DNA of 64,000 nucleotides, taken from contig JAHEAZ010000004.1 of the NCBI GenBank assembly GCA_024642505.1, positions 44,676 through 108,675 of the forward strand, given 5' to 3'. How positions within the stretch are numbered: position 1 is the first letter of the stretch; every line of letters starts with the position of its first letter. The notes under the pieces are model-generated. The model worked only from the letters and a program-made list of their open reading frames with translations. It ran no database searches and was not told where the DNA came from. Source of the stretch: Gammaproteobacteria bacterium (GTDB taxonomy: Bacteria; Pseudomonadota; Gammaproteobacteria; Steroidobacterales; Steroidobacteraceae). Shown piece by piece: positions 38,687 to 48,246 of the stretch. Made by a program: the position numbers and the translations under genes.

Positions 38687-40288
38687 ATGTTCAGTAAACG
38701 CAGGCGCGGAGCCCTCCATCCGGACGAGCCGCTGAGGCATCCGGACCACCCGATGCCGGTCACGCGACGGCAGTTCATCTCGCAGGGCCTGATGGGGGGC
38801 GCAGCAACGGTCTTCGCCCCGAGCGTGCTTGGCCTGTTCGCCAACCCGAGGGCGGCCGAGGCAGCGCTGTCCGCCGACCTCGAGACGCTCAAGCAGAGCT
38901 GCGGTATCGCCGTGCAGGGAGCCGGAAAGATCCCGTTTATCTGCATCGACCTGGCCGGCGGCGCCAACATGGTCGGTTCAAATGTGCTGGTGGGCGGCCG
39001 CGGCGGGCAGCTCGACTTCCTTAGCGCCGCGGGCTACGCCAAGCTCGGCCTGCCGGGCGACATGGTCCCGGACGCGCCCAATGCTGGCAGCGCCAGCAAC
39101 AACTGGATCGACGAACAGCTGGGGCTTCGCTTCCATTCCGATAGCGCCTTCCTCCGGGGTATCATCGACCGCGTGACGCCGCTCACCGCAGCGGGAATCA
39201 ACGGAGCGGTCATTCCGGCGCGCTCGGAGAACGATACCGGCAACAATCCGCACAACCCCATGTACGGAATCTTCCGCGCGGGTGCGGACGGCGAGTTGCT
39301 GACACTGGTCGGATCGCGCAGTTCGGAATCCGGCGGCAACTCGATGGCACCTGCCGGGCTGATCGACCCTGCCGTCCGTCCTACCAAGATCGACCGGACC
39401 AGCGATGTCACGGGCCTGGTCGATACCGGCAAGCTGGTGGGCCTGCTCGACCAGGACGATGCGGTGGCTGTCATGGAGTCGATCCAGCGCCTGTCAGACC
39501 GCAAACTGGGACGGGTCGACACCGGCATCACCCGGGATGCCGTCATCAAGGACCTGGTGCGCTGCAACTACGTCAAGGCGGCCGACCTGACCGACCGCTA
39601 TGGCGACCCATCGGCCCTGAACCCGGAACTCGATCCCGACATCGTCGGCGGCAGCGGCATCTTCAGTCGCGCCGAGTTCGACGGTGATGCCGAATTCCGC
39701 AAGACGGCGGCCGTCATGAAGCTGGTGGTCAATGGCTTTGCCGGCGCCGGAACGATCACCATGGGTGGCTACGACTATCACGGGCAGGGCCGGGCGACCG
39801 GCGAGCTAAGGGATTTCCGCGCCGGCCGCTGCATGGGAGCCTGCCTCGAGTACGCCGCGCGGCGCGGCGTGCCGTTGATGCTGTACGTGTTCAGCGACGG
39901 CTCTCTGTCGGCCAACGGACAGGTGGACAACTCGGCCGATGGTCGGGGCAAATTCATGTGGACCAGCGATAATCAGCAGACGGCGGCGTCCTTCTTCCTG
40001 GTCTACAATCCACGCGGCCGGCCGCAGCTCTATGCAGGGGATGGCCGCCCGCCCGACCAGCACCAGCAGATCGGCTGGTTCCGCGCCGACGGTTCGGTAG
40101 AGACTTCATCCACGCCGGCCGCCAACAACGTCAACCTGCTGGTGGAAACGGTGGTGCTCAACTACCTGGCGCTGCACGGCGAGCAAGGCCAGTTCTCGTC
40201 TTTGTTCCCGGTAAACGGCCTTGGCGCCAGTTCGCTGCAGGACAGCCTGATAGCATTCAATCCGGTCGTTAACGGCCGCATCGTCTGA
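38687..40288 (+). CDS. Tat-exported DUF1501-like protein
   Basis: A 533-residue protein with a twin-arginine signal: MPVTRRQFISQG followed by GLMGGAATVFAPSVLGLFA. Tat export implies that it is folded, and perhaps loaded with a cofactor, before crossing the membrane. The body has ICIDLAGGANMVGSNV, NPHNPMYGIF and GGYDYHGQG segments that resemble the alkaline-phosphatase-superfamily fold of DUF1501 proteins, though divergent. Such proteins are often encoded beside c-type cytochromes, as here. Reaction unknown. It starts 37 nt after the LamG gene. Confidence 0.75.
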   Translation: MFSKRRRGALHPDEPLRHPDHPMPVTRRQFISQGLMGGAATVFAPSVLGLFANPRAAEAALSADLETLKQSCGIAVQGAGKIPFICIDLAGGANMVGSNVLVGGRGGQLDFLSAAGYAKLGLPGDMVPDAPNAGSASNNWIDEQLGLRFHSDSAFLRGIIDRVTPLTAAGINGAVIPARSENDTGNNPHNPMYGIFRAGADGELLTLVGSRSSESGGNSMAPAGLIDPAVRPTKIDRTSDVTGLVDTGKLVGLLDQDDAVAVMESIQRLSDRKLGRVDTGITRDAVIKDLVRCNYVKAADLTDRYGDPSALNPELDPDIVGGSGIFSRAEFDGDAEFRKTAAVMKLVVNGFAGAGTITMGGYDYHGQGRATGELRDFRAGRCMGACLEYAARRGVPLMLYVFSDGSLSANGQVDNSADGRGKFMWTSDNQQTAASFFLVYNPRGRPQLYAGDGRPPDQHQQIGWFRADGSVETSSTPAANNVNLLVETVVLNYLALHGEQGQFSSLFPVNGLGASSLQDSLIAFNPVVNGRIV

Positions 40289-40441
40289 GATAAGCTGGAC
40301 ATCCGCAGCGCGATTCCGGCGCCGTGCGGCGGCGACCGGCGCTGTGACGCGCCGCTCCATCGCGACCCATTGCCGGCCCGCGTCGCCGAACCGCGACACG
40401 CCTCGCATCCGCGGCGGCTGCAGCTATGGCAGTTTTACGGA

Positions 40442-40957
40442 ATGTCTACCAACTCGTGTCGACTGGGGTATGCATTGCTTGCCGGGCTGGCCCTCGGTCT
40501 CGCCGGATCGTGCCCGGTGACTGCCGCGGCGGAGGCGCCCGGGCTTGCGCCTGACTTCGCCCTCAAGGCGCTTGACGGGTACAACTACCGACTGTCCGAG
40601 TACCGTGGCGAGGTGGTCGCGGTGGTCTTCTGGGCCAGCTGGTGTGGCGGATGCCGACACGAACTGGAGCGCCTGCAAGGCTTGAGCGGCGTCTACGGCA
40701 ATGCAGGGATGAAGATCCTGGGTGTGACGGTCGACGAGCAGCCTGATACGGCGCGCGCCGTCGCGGCTGCCATCGGTGCAGATTTTCCGCAACTGCTCGA
40801 CTCGGGCAAGTCTGCGAGCAAGGCTTACCGCCTGGAGTCCTTGCCGACGACGCTGCTCATCGACCGGTCGGGGATGCTGCGCTACGCCTATGGTGAACTC
40901 GACGCGCGCGGCGAGAGTGAGATGCTCGGCCAGTTGCGCATGTTGCTGGATGAATAG
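40442..40957 (+). CDS. TlpA/redoxin-family periplasmic thioredoxin
   Basis: A second periplasmic thioredoxin in this locus. I start at ATG 40442 (171 residues), where a signal peptide begins (LGYALLAGLALGLAGSC) ending near AAAEAP. The redox motif is WASWCGGCRHELER and the cis-Pro loop is ESLPTTLLIDRSG. It differs from the TlpA at 30219-30731 in the active site (CGGC against CGPC). It follows the DUF1501-like gene by 153 bp and precedes the coiled-coil gene by 10 nt, so it links the redox half of the operon to the motor half. A role in keeping CxxCH cysteines reduced for haem attachment is plausible. Confidence 0.9.
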   Translation: MSTNSCRLGYALLAGLALGLAGSCPVTAAAEAPGLAPDFALKALDGYNYRLSEYRGEVVAVVFWASWCGGCRHELERLQGLSGVYGNAGMKILGVTVDEQPDTARAVAAAIGADFPQLLDSGKSASKAYRLESLPTTLLIDRSGMLRYAYGELDARGESEMLGQLRMLLDE

Positions 40958-40967
40958 GGAGCCCTAA

Positions 40968-41603
40968 ATGTCCATAGACAGTCCGGGAATTGCCCAGGCC
41001 TGGTTTGCCCAAGACAGGCGCAGACGCCGGCCCGAAGAGGCACCTGCGACACACCGGCGTCGGTCGGTGGTGGTCGCCTGCCTGCTTGCCGTCGTGATCT
41101 GCGTGGCAGCCCTGGCCGACGACGCAGCGGCGCCGCCGGATGCCACGCAGCCATCCTTCCAGGGACTCGACGCGGAAGTGCAGTCACTCAAACAGGAAGT
41201 CGTTGATCTGAATCGCGACCTGTTCATGCTCGAGGAAGAGCTGCTGTTTCCTGCCAATACACAGGTCGCCGTGTTCGTCTCCATGGACGTCGGGACGTTC
41301 TTTGCGCTCGACTCGGTGAAAGTCCTGCTGGATGGCAAGGAAGTCACCAACTACCTCTATACCCAGCGGGAAGCCGAGGCGCTGCTGCGCGGCGGCGTGC
41401 ATCGCGTCTGGCTCGGCAACCTCAGGGCAGGCAAGCACGAGATGACGGCCTTCTTTACTGGCAAGGGGCCGCATGAGCGGGACTATAAGCGCGGCGCGAC
41501 ACTCGAGTTGAACAAGGGGGTCGGCGCCAAGTACGTCGAACTGAAGATCAGCGACCGGGCACGCCAGCTGCAGCCTGAATTCGTCGTGAAGGAGTGGGAG
41601 TAG
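40968..41603 (+). CDS. Membrane-anchored coiled-coil protein, function unknown
   Basis: A 211-residue protein starting at ATG 40968 after GGAG. An Arg-rich cytoplasmic N-tail of about 30 residues is followed by one transmembrane segment (residues 33-50), so the bulk is periplasmic. A short coiled coil follows (LDAEVQSLKQEVVDLNRDLF), then a beta-rich domain with VAVFVSMDVGTFFALDSVKV and HRVWLGNLRAGKHEM, reminiscent of an Ig-like fold. I do not recognise the family by name. It is the first of the eight motor-like genes, and neighbours on both sides are 4-10 nt away. It may be a structural connector between the inner-membrane channel and the TPR proteins. Confidence 0.8.
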   Translation: MSIDSPGIAQAWFAQDRRRRRPEEAPATHRRRSVVVACLLAVVICVAALADDAAAPPDATQPSFQGLDAEVQSLKQEVVDLNRDLFMLEEELLFPANTQVAVFVSMDVGTFFALDSVKVLLDGKEVTNYLYTQREAEALLRGGVHRVWLGNLRAGKHEMTAFFTGKGPHERDYKRGATLELNKGVGAKYVELKISDRARQLQPEFVVKEWE

Positions 41604-41607
41604 CCGC

Positions 41608-43500
41608 GTGCGTGCGGCGCTCGCGCCAATAGTTGCCCTGGGCGTGACGCTTGCCGTCGCGGCTCCGGACCTGCGTGCCGATTATTCCCCTGACGCCCTC
41701 GCGCCGGTGCCGGTGCAGGACCTGCACTATGGCGACACGCTGTTCTATTTCTTCCAGGACGACTATTTCGAGGCCATCGTGCGAGCGGAGGCCTACACGG
41801 CGCAGGGGCACATGCGACCGCATGCCGCCGACGCCGAATTGCTGCTCGGCGGACTGTACCTGTCATTCGGGCAGCATACCCGGGCGGCCTCGATATTCAG
41901 GCGCCTGCTCGACGACCCAGCCACGCCACCGGCCGTGCGCGACCGGGCCTGGTTCCATCTCGGCAAGGTCATGTATGCACGCGGTTACTACGACGAGTCA
42001 GGCGACGCGCTCCGCAGCGCCGGCGACGGCCTGCCGGTGGCCATGGCCGCGGAGCGGAAACTGCTGTTGGCACAAGGCCTGATGTACCGGGGTCGCTACG
42101 ATGAGGCAGTCGCGGAACTCGAGGGCTGGAGTGGCCCTGAGGACTGGCAGGCCTACGGCCGCTTCAATCTCGGCGTGGCGCTCGTTCGTGCGGGCCGCGT
42201 CCCCCAGGGTCTCGCCTTGCTCGATGCGGCAGGACGGCTGGAGGCAACCACCGAGGAGCTGAAGTCGCTGCGTGACAAGGCGAATGTTGCGCTTGGATAC
42301 GCCTACCTGCAGGCTGGGGAGCCGGCCAGCGCGCGAATCGCGCTCGAGCGTGTCCGTCTGACCGGGCCGCAGTCGAGCAAGGCCCTGCTTGGAGCCGGCT
42401 GGGCCGATGCCGCCGAGCAGAAGTACGCGGATTCACTGGCGCCCTGGAGCGAGCTGCGGGGTCGCAATCTGCTCGATGCCGCGGTGCAGGAATCCTATCT
42501 CGCGGTGCCCTATGCCTACGCCAGACTATCGGCTGACCGCCAGGCAGCCGAATACTATGAGTCGGCCGTCGTGGCCTACGACCAAGAGACCCGACGTCTC
42601 GACGAGTCCATCGAGGCTATCCGGTCCGGGCGCATGCTGGAGGCGGTCCTGGCCTCTGACCGTGGCGACCACCAAGGCTGGTTCTGGCAGCTCGCCACAC
42701 TGCCCGATGCGCCGGAGTCGCGTTACCTGTATCACCTGCTGGCCGGCAACGAATTCCAGGAGGCATTGAAGCATTATCGTGCGCTCGACTTCCTGGGCGG
42801 CAACCTGGCGCACTGGTCCGAGAACCTCGACGTGTTCGCGGCGATGGTCGAGGCGCGAAGCCAGGCATTTGATCAACGAGTGCCGGCCGCGGCCGAACGT
42901 CTCCTCCAGGTCGACATCGAGGCGATGGATGTCCGCCGCGACTCGCTCCACGCGCGACTCGACGGCGCGCTTGACGCGGGTGACTGGTCTGCGCTCGCCA
43001 GCGGCGAAGAGCTGCGGATGCTGGGCCTGATCGAGGGCGTGGAGGCAGATCTTGCCGCAACACCAGAGGATCCAAACCTCGACGATGCGCGCGACAAGGC
43101 TCGTCTCGCCCGGGGAGTGCTGAACTGGCGGTTGCAGTCGGACGGCAGGGAGCGCGCATGGCGTACCGGTCGTAGTCTGCGCGAACTTGACGCGCAGCTG
43201 TTCGACACGCGTACGCGGTACCGGGCGGTGACGGAAGCCATGGCAGCGGTACCGGAGCGTAACGAGGAGTTCACTGCGCGCATTGCCAGCCTGCAGCCGC
43301 GACTGGAGGACCTCGGACAGCGCGTCGCGGCCGCGCGGCTGCGCCAGGGCGAGTACCTGGCATCGCTGGCGGTCCGGGAACTGGAGGCGCAGAAGGCGCG
43401 TCTGGCCGAATACTCGGTGCAGGCAGGCTACGCACTTGCGGCCCTGTACGACCGGGCTACGGCCGCCACCGCGGCACCGGCTGGTGGAGTGTCACCATGA
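41608..43500 (+). CDS. TPR-repeat periplasmic protein (630 aa)
   Basis: GTG start at 41608 with GGAGTGGGAG upstream. The signal peptide ends near LRADY. Helix-turn-helix pairs of tetratricopeptide type run through the first 400 residues, for example ADAELLLGGLYLSFGQHTRAASIF and ARGYYDESGDALRSAG. The last 200 residues are long helices rich in Arg, Glu and Ala, likely coiled coil. TPR scaffolds assemble multiprotein complexes; beside a TolQ/TolR-type channel this recalls the TPR proteins of the Myxococcus gliding machinery. The stop overlaps the next TPR gene as ATGA. Direct function unknown. Confidence 0.85.
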   Translation: MRAALAPIVALGVTLAVAAPDLRADYSPDALAPVPVQDLHYGDTLFYFFQDDYFEAIVRAEAYTAQGHMRPHAADAELLLGGLYLSFGQHTRAASIFRRLLDDPATPPAVRDRAWFHLGKVMYARGYYDESGDALRSAGDGLPVAMAAERKLLLAQGLMYRGRYDEAVAELEGWSGPEDWQAYGRFNLGVALVRAGRVPQGLALLDAAGRLEATTEELKSLRDKANVALGYAYLQAGEPASARIALERVRLTGPQSSKALLGAGWADAAEQKYADSLAPWSELRGRNLLDAAVQESYLAVPYAYARLSADRQAAEYYESAVVAYDQETRRLDESIEAIRSGRMLEAVLASDRGDHQGWFWQLATLPDAPESRYLYHLLAGNEFQEALKHYRALDFLGGNLAHWSENLDVFAAMVEARSQAFDQRVPAAAERLLQVDIEAMDVRRDSLHARLDGALDAGDWSALASGEELRMLGLIEGVEADLAATPEDPNLDDARDKARLARGVLNWRLQSDGRERAWRTGRSLRELDAQLFDTRTRYRAVTEAMAAVPERNEEFTARIASLQPRLEDLGQRVAAARLRQGEYLASLAVRELEAQKARLAEYSVQAGYALAALYDRATAATAAPAGGVSP

Positions 43501-46500
43501 TCCGGCGAGGTCCCCTGTTGATTCTCGCGCTGACGGTCGCGACCATGAGCTTCGCGGCCGATCAAGAGCCGACCCTGAAAGACCTGCGGCGGGTCCCGCC
43601 GGACATCCGGCCGGGTGAACGGGTGCTGCCCGACGCGGACCGTACGCGCCAGTTGTATCGCCGTTTCCTCGAGCTCGAGGGTGGGGATCCGGTGCTCAGG
43701 ACGGAAGCACTGCGTCGGCTTGGCGATCTCGAGCTGGATGCCGGCGAGGCGGCGCGCGGTGAGACGCCGGTGCAGGGAGCCGGATCGGCCGAGACGCGGG
43801 CCGCGATCGACATCTATTCTCGGCTGCTCGCCGAGCAGCCCGACTATCCCCGCAGCGATGCCGTCCTCTACCAGCTGTCCCGGGCCTGGGAGGCGGAAGG
43901 CGATCCGGTGAAGGCGCTCGCCTACCTGGACGAGATGGTGGCGCGTTTTCCCGGCAGCCTCCACGTCGGTGAGGCGCAATTCCGGCGCGGAGAGTTGCTC
44001 TTCAGCAGCCAGCGCTGGCGCGAGGCCGAGACCGCCTACGCGGCCGTAATCCGGATCGGGCCGGCCTCGGAATTCTACCAACAGTCGCTCTACAAGCACG
44101 GCTGGTCGCTGTTCAAGCAGTCGGCCACGGAGCAGAGCGCGCGGTCCTTCCTGACGCTGCTGGATCGCAAGCTGGCCGATCCCGACGTGGAGGATGGGGT
44201 CGTGGCGCTTGACACCTTGCCGCGAGCGGACCGCGAGGTGGTGGCCGACACGATGCGCGCGTTGTCTATCCAGTTCGCCGGGCTCGACGCCGCGGCCTCG
44301 CTGGATGCCGCCGTTTCCAGCCATGGCCAGCCTGCCTATGCATGGCTGCTCTATGCCTCGCTCGGCGACATGCTGGTCGAAAAAGAGCGCTATACCGACG
44401 CCGCCGACACGTACCGCGCCTTTGTGCAACGTGACCCGGCGCACCGCCGGGCCCCAGGTCTGCAGGAACGCGCCATCGACGCCTACCTCAAGGGCGGCTT
44501 CGCAGACCTGGCACTGGAAGGCAAGCGCGAATTCATCCGCCAGTATCGCTTCGACGGCCTCTTCTGGCGGGATCGCACCCGGTCCGAGGCGCCGGAAGTC
44601 GCGCTCGAGCTGAAGTCCAACCTGCAGGACGTTGCCCGTTATCACCACGCACTGGCGCAGGCTTCCGGCAAGCGCTCGGACTATGAGCAGGCGGCTGACT
44701 GGTATCGGCAATACCTGGAGTCCTTCCCCGATGATCCCGACTCGGCGGAGACCAACTATCTTCTCGCCGACACGCTGTACGAAAGTGGGGACTTCAGGAC
44801 GGCGGCGCTGGAATACGAACGGACGGCCTATTCCTACCCGCTGGGCGGGCAGTCCGCCAAGGCCGGCTACGCGGCGCTAGTCTCCTACGACAAGCACGAG
44901 GCTGCGCTGTCGGGCGACTCGCGCGCCGCCTGGCACCTCGCCGGCATCGAAAGTTCCCTCAGGTTCGTCGCAGCCTTTCCGGGGCACCCCGAAGTCGGTG
45001 CGGTGCGCCTGCGCTCAGCCCAGCAGCTTTTCAACCTGAAGGACTACGAGCGGGCCGGCTCGGTCGCGATGCTCGCGGCGATGCACAGTCCGCCGCTGGA
45101 TCCGGCCGGCCAGCACACCGCCTGGAACGTAGTCGCGGACTCGGCGTTCGAACTCGAGCGCTATGCAGAGGCCGAGGCTGCCTACCAGGAGGTCCTGACC
45201 CGGCTGCCTGCGGACGATGTCGGCCGCAGCACCATCTCGGAGCGCCTGGCCGCCGCGGTCTACAAGCAAGGCGAGGCCAAGCAGCTGGCGGGCGATGCAG
45301 ACGGTGCGGTCTCGGATTTCCTGCGGGTGGCTGCCCTGGCACCAGCGTCGCCGATTCGCGCGACCGCGCAGTTCGATGCCGCAGCCCTGTTGATTCGCGA
45401 ACAGCAGTGGCAGCGCGCGATTCCGGTGCTGGAGGCATTCCGTCGCGATTACCCGGACAACCCGCTGGCCGCTAGCGTGCCCAAGAGCCTGGCGCTGGCC
45501 TACGGCGAGGCAGGCCAGCCACTGCAGGCCGCAGCAGAATTCGATTTGATCGCCGAGTCCTCCGGCGAGACCGGTGACGTGCGCCGCGCCGCGCTGGTCG
45601 AGGCGGCGGGCCTGTACGAGCAGGGTGACGACATGGCGCGCGCAGCCTCCACCTGGTCCCGTTTCGTGGAGCGGTATCCGCAGCCGCTTGATGAAGCCAT
45701 GAGCGTCAGGCTCAAGCTCGCGGACATGGCTGCGGCGGCGGGCGACACCGCGGGTCGCGAGCACTGGCTGCGCGACATCATTGCGGCGGATGCCGGCGCC
45801 GTGGACGGTCGCAGTGACTCGAGCAAGCTGCTGGCCGCACGAGCTTCGCTCGAGCTGGCCGTGCCGGCACGGCTGGCGTTTGAGTCGGTCAAGCTCGACG
45901 CACCGCTGTCGAAGACACTCAAGGCGAAACGGGCTGCCATGGAGAAGGCACTGGCCGCTTACCAGGCTGCAGCAGACTACGGCATCGCCGAGGTGACCAC
46001 AGCCGCCACCTTCGAGACGGCGGAACTCTATCGGCACCTGGCCAGCGACCTGCTGGCATCCGAGCGGCCGCGTAACCTCAAGGACGACGAACTCGAGCAG
46101 TACGACCTGCTGCTGGAGGAGCAGGCCTATCCTTTCGAGGAACGCGCGATCGAGTTGCACGAAGTAAATGTGGCCCGCGCGGCCCAGGAACTGTTCGACG
46201 AGCCGGTAAGACGGAGCTTTGCAGCACTGGCCGAACTGAAGCCGGCTCGCTACGCCAGGCAGGAGGCCCCGGCCGCAGCCTCGGCGGAAGGAACCCTTGC
46301 GGAGGCACTGGCCCTGGCCGACAGCGGGAATTGGGCGGAGGCGGAAATAGCTTTCACGCTGGCACTGGAGGCAGGAAGCGGCGCCCCGGCCTTGACCGGC
46401 CTGGGCCTGGCGTACCGAAGCACTGGCCGCTTCACCCTGGCCGAGCAGGCCTATCGCAGCGCGCTGACAGCAGATCCTGCCTACGGGCCAGCACTGCTGA

Positions 46501-46670
46501 ACCTGGGGGTGCTGCTCGATCTTTACCTGCAGCAGCCGGTGGCAGCCCTCGAACAGTACCAGAGCTACCAGGCGACCCTGACCGAGCCAGACGCCCAGGT
46601 GGCGAACTGGATCCGCGAGGTTTCAATTCGCGCCGGCGGCAGCGCCGGGCGTGCAGGAGTGAACCCATGA
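43497..46670 (+). CDS. Large TPR-repeat periplasmic protein (1057 aa)
   Basis: Starts inside the previous stop codon (ATGA). Signal peptide MIRRGPLLILALTVATMSFAA. At least ten TPR-like repeats span most of the chain; clear ones are AYLDEMVARFPGS, AADWYRQYLESFPDDPDSAE and AEQAYRSALTADPAYGPALL near the C-terminus. This resembles the large TPR proteins (GltE/AglT-like) that accompany AglRQS motors in Myxococcus. Its size makes it a likely scaffold spanning much of the periplasm. Stop overlaps the next ATG. Confidence 0.85.
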   Translation: MIRRGPLLILALTVATMSFAADQEPTLKDLRRVPPDIRPGERVLPDADRTRQLYRRFLELEGGDPVLRTEALRRLGDLELDAGEAARGETPVQGAGSAETRAAIDIYSRLLAEQPDYPRSDAVLYQLSRAWEAEGDPVKALAYLDEMVARFPGSLHVGEAQFRRGELLFSSQRWREAETAYAAVIRIGPASEFYQQSLYKHGWSLFKQSATEQSARSFLTLLDRKLADPDVEDGVVALDTLPRADREVVADTMRALSIQFAGLDAAASLDAAVSSHGQPAYAWLLYASLGDMLVEKERYTDAADTYRAFVQRDPAHRRAPGLQERAIDAYLKGGFADLALEGKREFIRQYRFDGLFWRDRTRSEAPEVALELKSNLQDVARYHHALAQASGKRSDYEQAADWYRQYLESFPDDPDSAETNYLLADTLYESGDFRTAALEYERTAYSYPLGGQSAKAGYAALVSYDKHEAALSGDSRAAWHLAGIESSLRFVAAFPGHPEVGAVRLRSAQQLFNLKDYERAGSVAMLAAMHSPPLDPAGQHTAWNVVADSAFELERYAEAEAAYQEVLTRLPADDVGRSTISERLAAAVYKQGEAKQLAGDADGAVSDFLRVAALAPASPIRATAQFDAAALLIREQQWQRAIPVLEAFRRDYPDNPLAASVPKSLALAYGEAGQPLQAAAEFDLIAESSGETGDVRRAALVEAAGLYEQGDDMARAASTWSRFVERYPQPLDEAMSVRLKLADMAAAAGDTAGREHWLRDIIAADAGAVDGRSDSSKLLAARASLELAVPARLAFESVKLDAPLSKTLKAKRAAMEKALAAYQAAADYGIAEVTTAATFETAELYRHLASDLLASERPRNLKDDELEQYDLLLEEQAYPFEERAIELHEVNVARAAQELFDEPVRRSFAALAELKPARYARQEAPAAASAEGTLAEALALADSGNWAEAEIAFTLALEAGSGAPALTGLGLAYRSTGRFTLAEQAYRSALTADPAYGPALLNLGVLLDLYLQQPVAALEQYQSYQATLTEPDAQVANWIREVSIRAGGSAGRAGVNP

Positions 46671-47065
46671 AGCAGATGGCAGCCACGCTGGCCTTGCTGG
46701 CGCTGGGGTGGGTCGTCGCCGCCGCAGCGGAAGACGCCAAGCCGACCTCGGCGGACCCGCGCCCAGCCGCGGAGTCCAGGGACAAGAAAGCCGGGACGCG
46801 GACCGGGACCATGGACCGGCTGGAACTCGAAAGCACCGCCATCACCGGCAATCGCGAGCTGCCCAAGGTCATGTACGTTGTCCCGTGGAAGCGCGCCGAT
46901 CTTGGCGATCTCGGCGGCAAGCCGCTCAACAGCCTGATCGACGAGGTCTTGACGCCGGTTGATCGGGAGGTCTTCGGGCGTGAAATCAGTTACTTCCGCG
47001 CGCTCGATTCCACCCCAAACGTCGAGGCCGAGACACCCGTCACGGCAGTCAAGCCCGCCCCGTAG
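46667..47065 (+). CDS. Small exported protein of the motor operon
   Basis: A 132-residue protein whose start overlaps the preceding stop (ATGA). Signal peptide residues 1-22 (MKQMAATLALLALGWVVAAAAE), followed by a disordered Lys/Pro/Ala stretch and a conserved-looking core: TAITGNRELPKVMYVVPWKR and DEVLTPVDREVFGREISYF. I do not recognise it. Position between the TPR and TolQ-type genes suggests an accessory subunit in the periplasm. The YVVPWKR core is distinctive and would be a good search handle. Confidence 0.8.
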   Translation: MKQMAATLALLALGWVVAAAAEDAKPTSADPRPAAESRDKKAGTRTGTMDRLELESTAITGNRELPKVMYVVPWKRADLGDLGGKPLNSLIDEVLTPVDREVFGREISYFRALDSTPNVEAETPVTAVKPAP

Positions 47066-47104
47066 CACCTTTTGCATAGCAGGAACCATCCCGAGGGAGA
47101 TCCC

Positions 47105-47749
47105 ATGGATACCGCAGGCACGATCGTCAAGTTCTTCCAGGATGGAGGGACTTTCATGTACCCGATCGCCATCGTCGCCGCACTTGGCGCGGCAGTGGCC
47201 ATCGAGCGTTACCTTTACCTCACGCGCACCGCGTCGGGGAACAAGCGCATCTGGGCCGAGGTGTCGCCGTTCCTGTCGCAGGGCGATTACCGCAAGGCGG
47301 CCGCGGCGACCGTCGATTCGGGCAGTGCGATCGGCCAGATCCTCAGCTACGGGCTCGCTCGCGTGCAGAGCGCGCGTCGCCGCGACGACGTCGAGAAGGC
47401 CATGGAGGAAAGTATGATGGAAGTGGTGCCGCGCCTCGAGAAGCGTACGCACTACCTGTCGAGCTTTGCCAACATCGCCACGTTGCTCGGCCTGCTGGGC
47501 ACGATCATCGGCCTGATCCAGGCTTTCCAGGCAGTCGCGAACGCCAATCCGGCCGAGAAGGCCGACCTGCTGTCCGCCTCGATTTCAGTGGCCATGAACA
47601 CGACGGCCTTCGGCCTGATCGTGGCCATTCCGCTGCTGCTGCTGCACTCGCTGCTGCAGTCAAAGACAACCGAGATCGTCGATAGCCTGGAAATGGCCTC
47701 GGTGAAGTTCCTGAACACCGTGGTCGAGCGGCGCCAGGAGCCTGCGTGA
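47105..47749 (+). CDS. MotA/TolQ/ExbB-family proton channel subunit
   Basis: Start at ATG 47105 (214 residues) after GAGGGAGA. Three transmembrane helices: residues 18-38, 122-145 and 158-183. The channel Thr residues of the family are kept: GLLGTIIGL (Thr133) and MNTTAFGLIVAIP (Thr166/167). The cytoplasmic loop between helices 1 and 2 is short to medium, of TolQ/AglR type. With the two ExbD/TolR subunits encoded next, it would use the proton gradient to drive an envelope process. The GTGA overlap with the next gene implies coupled synthesis in fixed ratio. Confidence 0.92.
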   Translation: MDTAGTIVKFFQDGGTFMYPIAIVAALGAAVAIERYLYLTRTASGNKRIWAEVSPFLSQGDYRKAAAATVDSGSAIGQILSYGLARVQSARRRDDVEKAMEESMMEVVPRLEKRTHYLSSFANIATLLGLLGTIIGLIQAFQAVANANPAEKADLLSASISVAMNTTAFGLIVAIPLLLLHSLLQSKTTEIVDSLEMASVKFLNTVVERRQEPA

Positions 47750-48246
47750 GCCTGATCTCCCGCGCCTCCCGCCGGCACCGCCGAAAGGATGCGGCGGAGC
47801 TCAATATCACGGCCTTCATGAATTTGATGGTCGTACTGGTGCCGTTCCTGCTGATTACGGCGGTGTTCTCGCGCCTGACGATCCTCGAGCTGAACCTGCC
47901 AAGCTCGACCGAGGCTGTGCCGGAGACCGTACAGCTGCTCAACCTGGAGATCATCGTGCGCAAGGCCGAACTGCAGGTCGCCGACCGTGGTACCGGCATG
48001 TTGCGAGCCTTTCCCGTCAATGAGGCGGGCCAGGACCTCGAGGCCCTGTCCGCCTTCCTGCGCGACGAGGTCAAGACCCGCTTTCCCGACGCCAGCGCCG
48101 TGACGATCCTGCTCGAGCCGGATATTTCCTATGACACCGTCGTGCAGGTCATGGACGCCGTGCGCGTGGACACGACGCTCGTGGACGGCAGCCTGGTACA
48201 GGTCGAGCTGTTCCCGGACATCTCGATCGGGGACGCGCCGACATGA
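47746..48246 (+). CDS. ExbD/TolR-family subunit with Asn at the proton-carrier position
   Basis: GTG start at 47746 overlapping the ExbB-type stop (166 residues). One transmembrane helix near residues 20-45: LNITAFMNLMVVLVPFLLIT. In TolR and ExbD the helix has a conserved Asp that relays the proton (INIVPLLDVLL in TolR). Here the aligned residue is Asn26. The periplasmic domain follows with LSAFLRDEVKTRFPDASAVTILLEPDISYDTVVQVMDAV, the normal ExbD fold. Because the second ExbD copy (48243-48767) keeps the Asp, the motor may be asymmetric. The helix otherwise looks intact, so this is not a frameshift or pseudogene. Confidence 0.9.
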   Translation: MSLISRASRRHRRKDAAELNITAFMNLMVVLVPFLLITAVFSRLTILELNLPSSTEAVPETVQLLNLEIIVRKAELQVADRGTGMLRAFPVNEAGQDLEALSAFLRDEVKTRFPDASAVTILLEPDISYDTVVQVMDAVRVDTTLVDGSLVQVELFPDISIGDAPT

